A stretch of DNA of 64,000 nucleotides, taken from contig CAZFKP010000006.1 of assembly GCA_964518725.1 (NCBI GenBank), positions 20,281-84,280 of the forward strand. The letters run 5' to 3'. Positions 8,216 through 17,459 of this stretch are shown one piece after another (position 1 is the first letter of the stretch; every line of letters begins with the position of its first letter). The position numbers and the translations under genes are program-made. The notes below the pieces were generated by a model. That model saw only the letters and a list, made by a program, of their open reading frames with translations, was not told the origin of the DNA and did not search any database. The stretch comes from JANRKF01 sp964518725. Lineage in GTDB: Bacteria; Pseudomonadota; Alphaproteobacteria; Rickettsiales; SXRF01.

Positions 8216-10384
8216 TCACCCCATGAATTTCGGCATCCACTCTTCGTTGAGCTGCTTAAGCTCGGCGGTGGCGATAGATTCGCTGCCCACCGTAATGGTG
8301 CCAGCCTGCGTGGTGCCCAGTTTGGAAACCGGCACGCTGGCTTTGAGCAAGGCTTCGGTGTGGGGTGGCTCGACGGCGAGGATATAGCGCGCCTGGTCTT
8401 CGCCGAAGGCGGTTTTGACATCCATCTCATTCACTTTGAAACCGATGCCTTTGTAGGACATTTCAGTAAGTGCTACGAGCAACCCGCCATCCGACACGTC
8501 ATGACATGATACAACTTTTCCCGATTGAATGAGGTCGCGCACGAAATCGCCGTGGGCTTTTTCAGCGGCGAGGTCAACCGGCGGTGGCGCCCCTTCTTCG
8601 CGTTTCTCGATTTCGCGCAGATACAGTGACTGGCCTAAATGGCCTTTGGTTTCACCAACCAAGAGAATATCAAGACCAGCCTTGGTGAACGCACTGCCCA
8701 CATGCTTGGTAACGTCTTTTAAAATACCAACGCCACCGATAGCCGGGGTGGGTTGCACGCCTTTGCCGTTGGTTTCGTTGTAGAGCGAGACATTGCCAGA
8801 AATGATCGGATAGTTAAGCGCGCGGCAGGCTTCGCCCATGCCTTGCAGGCAACCCACGATCTGACCCATGATTTCCGGCTTTTCGGGGTTGCCGAAATTA
8901 AGGCAGTTGGTGATCGCAAGCGGCGTGGCGCCGACAGCGGTCAGGTTACGCCATGTTTCAGCTACCGCCTGCTTTCCACCTTCAACCGGATCCGCCAAAC
9001 AGTAGCGCGGCGTAACATCGGTCGTGATAGCCAAGGCTTTTTCCTTGCCGTGGATGCGTACAATCGCGGCATCGCCACCCGGGCGGGCGACGGTGTCGTT
9101 GCCGACCATGTGATCGTATTGTTCGTAGATCCAGCGTTTGCTCGCGAGGTCAGGACAGGCGACCAGCGTTTTTAACGCGGCAATTACATTGCCTTCTTTC
9201 ACCACAATATCTTTCGCGGCGACTTTTTTGATTTCATACGGCCGATCATAGACCGGCGCATCGGTGGAAACCGGAGCGATGGGCATGTTCGCGGCTTCGA
9301 CGCCATGCATAAGCAGGCGGATATTGCCGGTGTCAGTAATTTTCCCGATTTCAGCGAAATCGAGTTCCCATTTATCAAAGATTTTACGGGCGAGTTCGAC
9401 TTTTTCAGGTTTCAGGATCATCAGCATGCGCTCTTGCGATTCGGAAAGCATAATCTCATACGGCGTCATACCCTCTTCGCGCATCGGCACTTTGTCGAGC
9501 TCCAGCTCAATGCCAACCCCCCCCTTGCCGCCCATTTCGAGCGAGCTGGAAGTAAGACCCGCGGCGCCCATATCCTGAATGGCGATGATGGCATCTTCCT
9601 GCATGAGTTCGAGGCATGCCTCGATGAGCAGTTTTTCGGTGAAGGGATCGCCCACTTGAACGGTGGGGCGTTTTTCTTCCGACGCGTCGTCGAATTCCGC
9701 GGAGGCCATGGTGGCGCCATGGATGCCGTCTCTGCCCGTTTTGGAGCCGACATAAATGACCGGGTTGCCGATACCGGCAGCGGCAGAATAAAATATTTTG
9801 TCGGTGCGGGCGATGCCGACCGTCATGGCGTTCACCAGAATATTGCCATTATAGGATGGGTGGAAAATGCACTCGCCGCCGACAGTGGGAACGCCCACGC
9901 AATTGCCGTAGGAGCCGATGCCGGCGACGACGCCGTTGACCAGATATTTGGTTTTTGGGTGGGATGGCTCGCCGAAGCGCAGCGCGTTCATGTTGGCGAT
10001 AGGCCTAGCGCCCATGGTAAAGACGTCGCGCATGATGCCGCCGACGCCGGTGGCGGCACCCTGAAACGGTTCGATGTAGGATGGGTGGTTGTGGGATTCC
10101 ATTTTGAAAATGGCGGCGTCGCCATCGCCAATGTCAATCACGCCGGCATTTTCGCCGGGGCCACAAATGACCCACGGCGCTTCGGTGGGCAGGCCGCGCA
10201 GATGCTTGCGGGTAGTTTTATAGGAGCAATGTTCCGACCACATGACCGAGAAAATGCCCAGCTCGACGATGTTCGGCTCGCGACCCAATACTTTCAGCAC
10301 GCGCTGGTATTCCTCGGCGGAAAGCCCATGTTCCTTGACGATTTGCGGGGTGATTTCGATTTTTTGCGCGGCGCTGTTTTTCAT
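8216..10384 (-). CDS. purL: Phosphoribosylformylglycinamidine synthase subunit PurL
   Basis: PurL is the ATP-dependent synthetase subunit that converts FGAR to FGAM in purine synthesis. The 722-residue length marks the short form that works with separate PurS and PurQ, neither of which is in this window. Visible family stretches include VMWSEHCSYKTT, GPGENAGVIDIG, NHPSYIEPFQGAATGVGG and VDLAAEK. I start at ATG 10384 (MKNSAAQKIEI); a TTG 12 codons earlier is in frame but less likely. The stop is four bases from the end of the broken prepilin frame, with convergent transcription. Confidence 0.96.
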   Translation of the reverse strand: MKNSAAQKIEITPQIVKEHGLSAEEYQRVLKVLGREPNIVELGIFSVMWSEHCSYKTTRKHLRGLPTEAPWVICGPGENAGVIDIGDGDAAIFKMESHNHPSYIEPFQGAATGVGGIMRDVFTMGARPIANMNALRFGEPSHPKTKYLVNGVVAGIGSYGNCVGVPTVGGECIFHPSYNGNILVNAMTVGIARTDKIFYSAAAGIGNPVIYVGSKTGRDGIHGATMASAEFDDASEEKRPTVQVGDPFTEKLLIEACLELMQEDAIIAIQDMGAAGLTSSSLEMGGKGGVGIELELDKVPMREEGMTPYEIMLSESQERMLMILKPEKVELARKIFDKWELDFAEIGKITDTGNIRLLMHGVEAANMPIAPVSTDAPVYDRPYEIKKVAAKDIVVKEGNVIAALKTLVACPDLASKRWIYEQYDHMVGNDTVARPGGDAAIVRIHGKEKALAITTDVTPRYCLADPVEGGKQAVAETWRNLTAVGATPLAITNCLNFGNPEKPEIMGQIVGCLQGMGEACRALNYPIISGNVSLYNETNGKGVQPTPAIGGVGILKDVTKHVGSAFTKAGLDILLVGETKGHLGQSLYLREIEKREEGAPPPVDLAAEKAHGDFVRDLIQSGKVVSCHDVSDGGLLVALTEMSYKGIGFKVNEMDVKTAFGEDQARYILAVEPPHTEALLKASVPVSKLGTTQAGTITVGSESIATAELKQLNEEWMPKFMG

Positions 10385-10433
10385 GTGGTGTTTGTTAGCA
10401 ATGTTAGTGTTTGGGTGCAAGTGGAATGAATTT

Positions 10434-10518
10434 CGTCATCGCGAGGGAGTGAAGCGACCGTGGCGATCCAGCTTTCTTTAAGGCAAGATGGATTGCCGCG
10501 CTTCGCTCGCTAATGACG
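10434..10518. repeat. Palindromic intergenic element (REP/RPE-like)
   Basis: About 85 bases form an imperfect inverted repeat. The left arm begins CGTCATCGCGAGGGAGTG and runs to GGCGATCC; the right arm, read in reverse complement, begins CGTCATTAGCGAGCGAAGCG and runs to GGCAATCC. The GTCATTGCGAG...GCAATCC type is common in intergenic regions of Rickettsiales and related genomes (general knowledge). It lies just upstream of purL. A related, shorter palindrome lies before typA (20914-20973). Confidence 0.7.
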
Positions 10519-10590
10519 GCTCAATTTGCAGAGTACACCTACCCTGCACGCCACGGAAGAGGTAACAGACAAAATAATTCCACATTTTTT

Positions 10591-10627
10591 TGTTCCCGCG
10601 ATTTCTTGTTAGAAATCACATAGAACG
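10591..10627. repeat. 37-bp dispersed repeat, copy 1
   Basis: A 37-base stretch starting TGTTCCCGCGATTTC and ending AGAAATCACATAGAACG matches 27332-27368 at 28 of 37 positions without gaps. The core GATTTC...GAAATC can form a hairpin in both copies and several differences are transitions. Both copies are intergenic. The 456-base gap from 10385 to 10840 otherwise holds the palindrome at 10434, a TATAAT at 10722 and the TCACA element at 10751; I see no other gene in it. Confidence 0.55.
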
Positions 10628-10750
10628 CAGCGTTGCTGGCTGATAGCTCTGTATTTTTTTGTGTCTTCGACCCTTCCGTGACCAGCCTTTTCATGCTACG
10701 CGCGCGCTCCAATATATATTGTATAATAATCATATGGTTACAAAGATCAC

Positions 10751-10784
10751 GGCTTGTCACAAAAGCTTCATTTTTATTGGGGCG
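10751..10784 (+). promoter_or_regulatory. Shared upstream element of candidate effector genes, copy at 10.75 kb
   Basis: GGCTTGTCACAA followed by TTCAT, TTTA and GGG matches the sequence upstream of the ankyrin gene (37660 down to 37627) at 26 of 34 positions. The two copies lie 90 and 97 bases before their ATG codons. A TCACAAAATCTTCA core also occurs before the orphan gene at 39728-40267. It may be a regulator binding site; it is not a recognisable sigma70 promoter. Confidence 0.4.
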
Positions 10785-10840
10785 CGGGATGGGTTAGGAT
10801 GAAAACACCTAAAAAGCAGGATTTGCAGGAGAAGAACGTT

Positions 10841-12352
10841 ATGGACTTGAAGCCAATCAATGATGCGATCGCCCACAGTTTTGCACAGACCCCATTGGCA
10901 GGTGCGGGCATCAGCGTTACTGCGGATTATGATAGCCCGCAATTTGCGGAATCGCCCATTCCAATGGCGAATATCGTGATTAATATCGCCGATAATGGCA
11001 ACAACACCATCGCAACCGACCCTGAAAGTGTCAATTACGTGAAGACGGCTCTGGGTGGGCTTGCCGCATTCAAACCTTTTGCAACTTTTGAAACCAAAAA
11101 ACCTGAAGATATAGAACAAGAGCAAGCCACCCGCTTTTCCGAACTGCAAAAGCTGACGCCCAATCTGATCCCAGAAGTGTATAATGAATATTTTCAACAA
11201 CGCGTGAAAAATGCCCTGCAGCATCAGCAAAATGATGGGTGGAGTGAGCATGCAGCCAGCATCCAGCGTACCGACACGGAAGTGGCCGTGACTTTCCAAA
11301 TACCCAAATATGTGAACCCCGACGATGTGGAAAAACTAGCGGAATTGAATAAGGACAATATCCTTAAATTTCTTGGGGAGTATATTGACCGCAAGCACCC
11401 AGCACTTAAAGGCCAGGCCAATCATCTTGATATGGTGGTTGAAACCATTAGTTACGATGATTACAAGAATCTCAAAATTACCTTCCGCTCAAAAGAAGTG
11501 ATGGAGGCCATGAAAAAAGAGGGTGGGATTGCCGCACTTTCCGCTGAAGAGCACCAAAAACTTAAAGACACGAACCCACTCATGAAACTGCGTGATGGCA
11601 GTGCGAATACACCGGAAAACCCGCCGGAGTTGCAAAAAGCGCTGGCGCGCTCCATCTTCCAGGCTGCACCGCACCTGACCGCAAAACTTGCTAAAGCGCC
11701 TGACATGTTTGCTGCCGTTTCCAAACCGCTGATGAAGCTTCGCAGTCAACCAGGCACTTCACCGGAGGTGATTGAGAAAATTGATGCATTCCTAAGTCAC
11801 GACATGTTTAAAAGCCGTGAACTGATTGAGTCTGCCGGGAAAAAAGGTGCTTTTGTTCCCACACCAGCAGCTGTTAATAGACTACGCGAGCACGGCAAAG
11901 TTCTCAATGTTCTTCAGGCTTGCATCGCCGTCCCTCGGGATAAAGCACCGGAAGTTCTTGCGCAGCTTGCTTCCCAAACGACCGGCATTGCCGCCGCAGG
12001 CCTGGCCGCCAGCACGCCAGAGGCTAATGTGGCCGCTGCCGGGGCGGCGGCCGTGTGCGCGGACAATGAAATCGCCGTTGCCGCCGCCGGAGCAGGCGCG
12101 ACGCCCGATGGCGCAATCGCGGGCGCTGGTGCTGCCTGCCTGCCGAAAGAACCGGTGGCTCATGCCAAGGACAAACCCATCGGCCAGATCGGCGGGGTGC
12201 CAGTCACCGAGCGGGCAATTGAAACCTTCCTCGATAAAATCGGCGCCACCCCGAAGCTCCCCGCCGACATGGCGCATGCGCCGCGTCCGGCAAGCCTTGC
12301 CGAGCGCGAAGCGACCCGCACGCCCGGCAGCAACGTGCAATTAGGCGCCTGA
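10841..12352 (+). CDS. Orphan protein, candidate secretion substrate
   Basis: A 503-residue protein I do not recognise. ATG 10841 follows AGGAG by nine bases; an upstream in-frame ATG at 10799 is possible. The first 270 residues are mixed, acidic and without membrane segments or signal peptide. Residues about 382-438 are very rich in Ala and Gly (AAAGAAAVCADNEIAVAAAG), and the C-terminal 40 residues are hydrophilic and proline-rich, ending TPGSNVQLGA. It is monocistronic. Its upstream sequence resembles that of the ankyrin gene in the secretion locus, which is why I consider it a possible effector; no domain shows a function. Confidence 0.7.
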   Translation: MDLKPINDAIAHSFAQTPLAGAGISVTADYDSPQFAESPIPMANIVINIADNGNNTIATDPESVNYVKTALGGLAAFKPFATFETKKPEDIEQEQATRFSELQKLTPNLIPEVYNEYFQQRVKNALQHQQNDGWSEHAASIQRTDTEVAVTFQIPKYVNPDDVEKLAELNKDNILKFLGEYIDRKHPALKGQANHLDMVVETISYDDYKNLKITFRSKEVMEAMKKEGGIAALSAEEHQKLKDTNPLMKLRDGSANTPENPPELQKALARSIFQAAPHLTAKLAKAPDMFAAVSKPLMKLRSQPGTSPEVIEKIDAFLSHDMFKSRELIESAGKKGAFVPTPAAVNRLREHGKVLNVLQACIAVPRDKAPEVLAQLASQTTGIAAAGLAASTPEANVAAAGAAAVCADNEIAVAAAGAGATPDGAIAGAGAACLPKEPVAHAKDKPIGQIGGVPVTERAIETFLDKIGATPKLPADMAHAPRPASLAEREATRTPGSNVQLGA

Positions 12353-12411
12353 CCGACAGCACCCGCCAATAACGGGGTGACAAATGCGGCCACAGCCTCT
12401 ATAACCCACGC

Positions 12412-13557
12412 ATGAACATCATCACCGACAATGCGGCGCTTGCGGCCTTTTGCAAAGCGGCCGTAAGATATCCTTACATCACGCTCGACACGGAGTTCAT
12501 ACGTGAGAAGACCTATTGGCCGCAACTCTGCCTGATCCAGGCAGCCCATGCGGACGATGCGGCCATTATCGACCCCATGGCTGAGGGAATCGATTTAGCG
12601 CCGCTGTTCGAGCTGCTGCAAAATAAAAAAGTGACCAAAGTTTTCCACGCGGCACGGCAGGATATTGAAATTTTCTATCACCTGAGCGGCAAGATGCCCG
12701 CGCCGATTTTCGACACCCAGATCGCGGCCAGTGTCTGCGGCTACGGCGAATCGGCGAGCTATGAATCGCTGGTAAACGCCATCGTCGGTGCATCCGTCGA
12801 TAAAAGCTCGCGCTACTCCGACTGGGCGGCGCGCCCGCTTTCGGACACACAGCTTTCCTATGCGCTCTCCGATGTCACCCATTTGCGCCCAATTTACGAG
12901 CGCCTGCGCGGCCAAGTGGAGGGCGCGAACCGCACCGCCTGGATTGCCGAAGAATTCGCTGCACTGATCGACCCATCCCTCTACGACGCCAACCCCGAGG
13001 ATTGCTACAAGCGCATCAAGGCGGGCAGCCTGAAACCCCGCCACCTGATCGTGCTCAAAAAACTTGCCGCATGGCGCGAAGTGCAGGCGCAGAAGAACGA
13101 TGTGCCGCGCGGCCGCATCGTCAAGGATGAAGTGATGGTGGAGCTGGCGCTGGTTTCGCCGAAAAATGAAACCGAGATGGGGCGTATCCGGAATATCCAG
13201 GCAGGGCTTGCCAAGAAATACACCAAGACCATCCTCGACCACATTGCCGAAGCGCTCGCCACGCCGCAAAGCGAATGGCCGCAAATGAGCCGTGGCCGAC
13301 GACTTCCGGAAGGCACCTCGACGGTGGTGTCGATGCTGCAGCTCCTGCTGAAAGTCCAGGCCGACAAGCATAATATCGCGGGCAGCATGATCGCCAATAA
13401 AGATGATCTGGAAGCGCTTGCCATGGGTGCCGAATCACCGCTTACCTCCGGCTGGCGCTATGACGTGTTTGGCAAAGCCGCGGAAGCGCTGATGCACGGC
13501 AAACTCAAAATTTCGCTGAATCCGAAGAATAAAAGCGTGGTGCTGGAGGAAGTGTAG
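12412..13557 (+). CDS. rnd: Ribonuclease D
   Basis: RNase D is a 3'-5' exoribonuclease that trims tRNA and other stable RNA ends. The 381-residue product carries the DEDDy exonuclease motifs: LDTEF (Asp, Glu), FHAARQDIEIF (Asp) and YALSDVTHL (Tyr, Asp). They are followed by an HRDC-type domain (KPRHLIVLKKLAAWREVQAQ, about 200-280). Length is normal. It starts 59 bases after the orphan gene and is convergent with the glycosyltransferase-like gene. Confidence 0.95.
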   Translation: MNIITDNAALAAFCKAAVRYPYITLDTEFIREKTYWPQLCLIQAAHADDAAIIDPMAEGIDLAPLFELLQNKKVTKVFHAARQDIEIFYHLSGKMPAPIFDTQIAASVCGYGESASYESLVNAIVGASVDKSSRYSDWAARPLSDTQLSYALSDVTHLRPIYERLRGQVEGANRTAWIAEEFAALIDPSLYDANPEDCYKRIKAGSLKPRHLIVLKKLAAWREVQAQKNDVPRGRIVKDEVMVELALVSPKNETEMGRIRNIQAGLAKKYTKTILDHIAEALATPQSEWPQMSRGRRLPEGTSTVVSMLQLLLKVQADKHNIAGSMIANKDDLEALAMGAESPLTSGWRYDVFGKAAEALMHGKLKISLNPKNKSVVLEEV

Positions 13558-13563
13558 TTACTG

Positions 13564-15243
13564 TTATTTGATTGCTTCCCAAACCTCTGTATCCGTACCA
13601 ATATTGCTGGCACGGTAGGCTTCATAGGCCGGGTAGATCGCCATGAGTTTTTTGTTTTGCTCACCCCGATCCGTCGCCACGATAATTTTGCTGCCCTCAC
13701 GCACAGGATAATAGATGCCCGCAAGGCGAAAATACTCTGGATCGAACGGCATAAAAAGTAACGTTGGCTTGTGTATACGTGATTCCAATGTACGAGAGGC
13801 AAGCAGTTTCTGGGATCCCCCCTCTTCTACCCACAGCATAAATAGGGTAAACCCTGCCGAAAAAAGCGCGCAACATAACATCACGAAGGCCAGACGGCTA
13901 TTGACCTGCGCGGGTGCCAAATGTAGGCGAGTAAAGCGTCCTAAAACCTCTGGCGACCTGCTGATGCCATAAGCCGTAAAAATGATAAGGATACCAGAGA
14001 TTTCATACAGAAACCTGGTGCCGCCGGGGAAATAATAAGGGACGTAAAAAAGTGCCAATGAAAGAACCGTAGAAAGCAATAGCCACTCATAGACTACCGG
14101 TTTTCGCAGGAAAAACACCATAAGCACAAAAACCAACGATGATGTCGGCCATAAAAATAAATGCCAATGCATCATATTCATATTATTAAATGCCATACCG
14201 ACGCCATGCCAGGGCGTGTGGATGGGCTGAGTAACCCATTGCAGCATTGAAGCAGAAATTTCACTAAATCCGTAGTGGTTGATGGGCTGTTTTTGGTATG
14301 CAAGCATGAAAACATCGCCGGTGGTAAAAAAATTGAACCCCGCCACCATGGCCAGAGGAAGCGCAGCGCCACACGCCGCCAGCAGAAAGCGTGGCGCATA
14401 ATTCCGTGGAGAAAGGCAGAGCAAATATAGGGCATAGAACAAAAACGGCACAGCAATCCCCACGGCAGTAAGCGGGCGAGTGATTGCTACATAGGCTGCC
14501 GCGAATCCAGCGATAAATGCCCATGATGACGTGGTTTCTTCTAGTGTTTTAATAAAAGCGAGAAAAAACAGCGTTGCGAAAAAGAGTGTCGTCGCATGGT
14601 TCATGAATTCCGACGAAATCCCTAGCATCAACGGCGATACGAGGCATAAAATACCAGCAATTCTGGCGATTTTCTGGCCGTATAGCTTCTTCGCCACATA
14701 AAATATACCGATGCAGGTAAGCGCGCCCAACAACGGATTGATAGCGCAGGCAGCCCCAAAAAACTCCCCCAACGCCAGCCACAATATATGACCAGGCGGA
14801 TATTGCGAATAATACCGCCCATCATTTATCATCACCCCCAAGTCAAAGAATTCCGGCAATGGATAAGCAGAAAGCGAGAGATGTCCCGACAATACTATCC
14901 GCGCATGGATAAGCTGCGCCACAGAATCCTGAATAGAAGCGATGCACCCATTGCTAAAATAGCTGAGAGACAGCGCCATACAGAAAAATAAGAGCGCCGC
15001 CATCGCCACAAATATTTTTTCCGGAGAATGAAAAATCACTCTCTGCGCTGGACTGAGAACATTTTGTTGAAAAAAGCGCGTTTCGCCAAGATAGGAAAAC
15101 ACTATCATTGAGGAAAGCAAACTGAGCGTTAACCCCACCACCAACGCCGAAAGCATTGCTGCCGATGTGCCGAACAATGTATGCCCCAGCCCTACAGGGG
15201 TAAGTGTGATCAAAAAAACAACAACAGGAATCCACTGCCTCAA
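13564..15243 (-). CDS. Multi-spanning membrane protein, GT-C glycosyltransferase-like
   Basis: A 559-residue protein with many hydrophobic segments and a large periplasmic C-terminal part. After two or three N-terminal helices comes SIQDSVAQLIHARIVLSG and YSQYPPGHILWLALG, the acidic-loop-then-helix pattern of the PMT/ArnT-type GT-C family that uses polyprenyl-phosphate sugars. I infer a membrane glycosyltransferase; substrate unknown. The start is a TTG overlapping the uvrB stop (TTGA), suggesting coupling to uvrB; the next Met is 29 codons in. Confidence 0.6.
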   Translation of the reverse strand: MRQWIPVVVFLITLTPVGLGHTLFGTSAAMLSALVVGLTLSLLSSMIVFSYLGETRFFQQNVLSPAQRVIFHSPEKIFVAMAALLFFCMALSLSYFSNGCIASIQDSVAQLIHARIVLSGHLSLSAYPLPEFFDLGVMINDGRYYSQYPPGHILWLALGEFFGAACAINPLLGALTCIGIFYVAKKLYGQKIARIAGILCLVSPLMLGISSEFMNHATTLFFATLFFLAFIKTLEETTSSWAFIAGFAAAYVAITRPLTAVGIAVPFLFYALYLLCLSPRNYAPRFLLAACGAALPLAMVAGFNFFTTGDVFMLAYQKQPINHYGFSEISASMLQWVTQPIHTPWHGVGMAFNNMNMMHWHLFLWPTSSLVFVLMVFFLRKPVVYEWLLLSTVLSLALFYVPYYFPGGTRFLYEISGILIIFTAYGISRSPEVLGRFTRLHLAPAQVNSRLAFVMLCCALFSAGFTLFMLWVEEGGSQKLLASRTLESRIHKPTLLFMPFDPEYFRLAGIYYPVREGSKIIVATDRGEQNKKLMAIYPAYEAYRASNIGTDTEVWEAIK

Positions 15244-17339
15244 TTTTTATCCTTCCTCTTCGCCCCGCCAGTTTTTACGGCTTGCGCTTCTAATTTCGTA
15301 ATCACATCACGTAGTCTCGTAGCCTCTTCAAATTCTAGGTCACTCGCCGCTTCGAACATTTTCTGGCGTAGTTTCAGGATATATTTCTCGATGTCTTTGC
15401 CATCATCTTTCACTTCATATTCTTTCGATTTGGTATCCACCGTATAATAATCATGCTCCGCCACTGATTGGATAATCTCGCCGACATGTTTCCTCACCGA
15501 TTCCGGGGTGATGCCGTGTTTTTTGTTATACGCCTCCTGAATGGTGCGGCGGCGGGTGGTTTCATCGAGGGCGATTTTCATCGAGTTGGTGATCTTGTCG
15601 GCGTATAAAATCACCTTGCTGTCGATATTGCGAGCGGCACGACCAATGGTCTGGATGAGCGCAGTAGCCGAACGCAGGAAGCCTTCCTTGTCGGCATCCA
15701 GAATGGCGACCAGCCCACATTCGGGAATATCCAGCCCTTCCCGCAGCAAATTCACGCCAATCAGCACATCGAACTTGCCGAGCCGCAAATCGCGGATGAT
15801 TTCGATGCGCTCGAGCGTCTCCACATCCGAGTGCAGATAGCGCACGGCGATGCCCGCCTCGTTCATGTAATCGCAGAGTTCCTCGGCCATGCGCTTGGTG
15901 AGCGTCGTGACCAGCACGCGCTGGCCTGCCTTGATTTTTTCGTGGCATTCGGCGAGTAAATCATCCACCTGCGTCGCCACTGGTTTAATCTCGCATGGCG
16001 GGTCGATGAGGCCGGTCGGGCGCACGACGAGTTCGATGACCTGGCCGGCATNNNNNNNNNNCAGCCCATCTTGCGGCAGGTAGCCCACGGTGAGGCCGGT
16101 CGGGCGAATCACCTGCTCGATAAACGCGCCGCCGGTCTGCTCCATCTCCCATTTGCCCGGTGTGGCGGAAACGAAGATCGTCTGCGGACGTTTTTCTTCC
16201 CACTCCTCGAATTTCAGCGGGCGGTTATCCAGCGCCGACGGCAGCCGGAAGCCATATTCCACCAGCGTGGTTTTGCGGGCGCGGTCGCCGTTATACATGC
16301 CGCCGATCTGCGGCACGGTGACATGCGATTCATCGATAAACAGCAGCGCGTCCTCCGGCAGGTATTGAAAGAGTGTGGGCGGCGGCTCGCCCTCCCTGGT
16401 GCCTGCCAGGTAGCGCGAATAATTTTCGATGCCTTTGCACATGCCGGTCTCCACCAGCATTTCCAGGTCGTATTCGGTGCGTTGCTGCAGCCGTTGCGCC
16501 TCGACCAGTTTATTCTCGGCATAGAGCCGGGCGAGCCGTTCTTTCAGCTCCGCCTTGATCTCGCGGATGGAGCGCTCAATGGTTGGCTTGGTGGTGACAT
16601 AGTGGGAATTGGCGAACACCTCCGCATATTCAAGCTTCGCTTTGCGTTCCCCGGTTAAGCTGTCGAATTCGCTGATGGATTCAATTTCGTCGCCGAAGAA
16701 AGAAATGCGCCACCCGGCGTCTTCATAGTGGCTGGGGAACAGGTCGATCGAATCGCCCCGCACACGGAAATGACCGCGCGCAAAATCAATATCGTTGCGT
16801 TCATATTGCAGCTCAATGAGCTTTTTGATGAGGGCTTGCTGCGACATATGCTGTCCGACGGCAAGCTTCAGCACCATTTCCGAATACATCTCTTTCGAGC
16901 CGATACCGTAAATACAACTCACGCTCGCCACCACGATCACATCCTTGCGCGAAAGCAGCGAACGGGTCGCCGAGTGCCGCATCCTATCTATCTGCTCGTT
17001 GATGCTCGAATCTTTTTCGATGAAGGTATCGGATTTCGGAATATAAGCTTCCGGCTGGTAATAATCGTAATAGGACACGAAATATTCCACCGCATTATTC
17101 GGGAAAAAACTTTTCATCTCGGAATATAGTTGAGCGGCGAGGGTCTTATTGTGCGCCATCACCATCGCCGGGCGCTGGAGGGTGTGGATCACCTGCGCCA
17201 TGGTGAATGTCTTGCCGGAGCCGGTGACGCCGAGCAGCACCTGCTCGCGCTCGTTCGCACGCAAACCCTTTACCAGCCCGGCAATGGCCTTCGGCTGGTC
17301 GCCCGCTGGTTGGTAGGTGGAGGCTAACTCGAATTTCAT
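15240..17339 (-). CDS. uvrB: Excinuclease ABC subunit B (contains an assembly gap)
   Basis: UvrB is the damage-verifying helicase subunit of nucleotide excision repair. From ATG 17339 the frame shows the Walker A GVTGSGKTFTM, the beta-hairpin YYDYYQPEAYIP, DESHVTVPQIGGMY, helicase motifs (LREGLDIPE, QTIGRAARN) and a C-terminal UVR domain (FEAASDLEFEEATRLRD). Ten Ns at 16052-16061 interrupt it. Around them the protein reads IEQVIRPTGL, a stretch not found in the family, then IELVVRPTGL: about 28 extra codons including the Ns relative to normal UvrB. The rest is standard, so the gene is probably intact in the cell. Confidence 0.95.
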   Translation of the reverse strand: MKFELASTYQPAGDQPKAIAGLVKGLRANEREQVLLGVTGSGKTFTMAQVIHTLQRPAMVMAHNKTLAAQLYSEMKSFFPNNAVEYFVSYYDYYQPEAYIPKSDTFIEKDSSINEQIDRMRHSATRSLLSRKDVIVVASVSCIYGIGSKEMYSEMVLKLAVGQHMSQQALIKKLIELQYERNDIDFARGHFRVRGDSIDLFPSHYEDAGWRISFFGDEIESISEFDSLTGERKAKLEYAEVFANSHYVTTKPTIERSIREIKAELKERLARLYAENKLVEAQRLQQRTEYDLEMLVETGMCKGIENYSRYLAGTREGEPPPTLFQYLPEDALLFIDESHVTVPQIGGMYNGDRARKTTLVEYGFRLPSALDNRPLKFEEWEEKRPQTIFVSATPGKWEMEQTGGAFIEQVIRPTGLTVGYLPQDGLXXXXAGQVIELVVRPTGLIDPPCEIKPVATQVDDLLAECHEKIKAGQRVLVTTLTKRMAEELCDYMNEAGIAVRYLHSDVETLERIEIIRDLRLGKFDVLIGVNLLREGLDIPECGLVAILDADKEGFLRSATALIQTIGRAARNIDSKVILYADKITNSMKIALDETTRRRTIQEAYNKKHGITPESVRKHVGEIIQSVAEHDYYTVDTKSKEYEVKDDGKDIEKYILKLRQKMFEAASDLEFEEATRLRDVITKLEAQAVKTGGAKRKDKN
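16052..16061. other. Assembly gap (10 N)
   Basis: A run of exactly ten Ns inside uvrB, flanked by a 15-base direct repeat (GAGGCCGGTCGGGCG at 16008-16022 and 16092-16106). The repeat encodes RPTGL in both copies. The length of the missing sequence is unknown. A collapsed tandem duplication or two unmerged contig ends both fit. Confidence 0.98.
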
Positions 17340-17459
17340 GGGTTGAGGTATAAGGGTTGGTGCATTGAAAATCAATTGGTTGCCGAACGATATCCTATTT
17401 TAACGATTTATTTCTTAATTTCATGATAGAATCTTACGTTCTGGTTGAGTGGGGGAATT

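Noticed and set aside
9305..10429. 374-codon open frame antisense to purL
   Set aside because: It lies fully opposite a certain purL gene; its protein is compositionally odd and has no family feature. Similar long antisense frames at 648-1580 and 51090-52331 mirror the codon bias of the true genes.
16008..16106. Intein or mobile insertion in uvrB
   Set aside because: The extra visible sequence is too short, has no splicing or endonuclease motif, and contains a duplicated UvrB segment; assembly trouble or tandem duplication is simpler.
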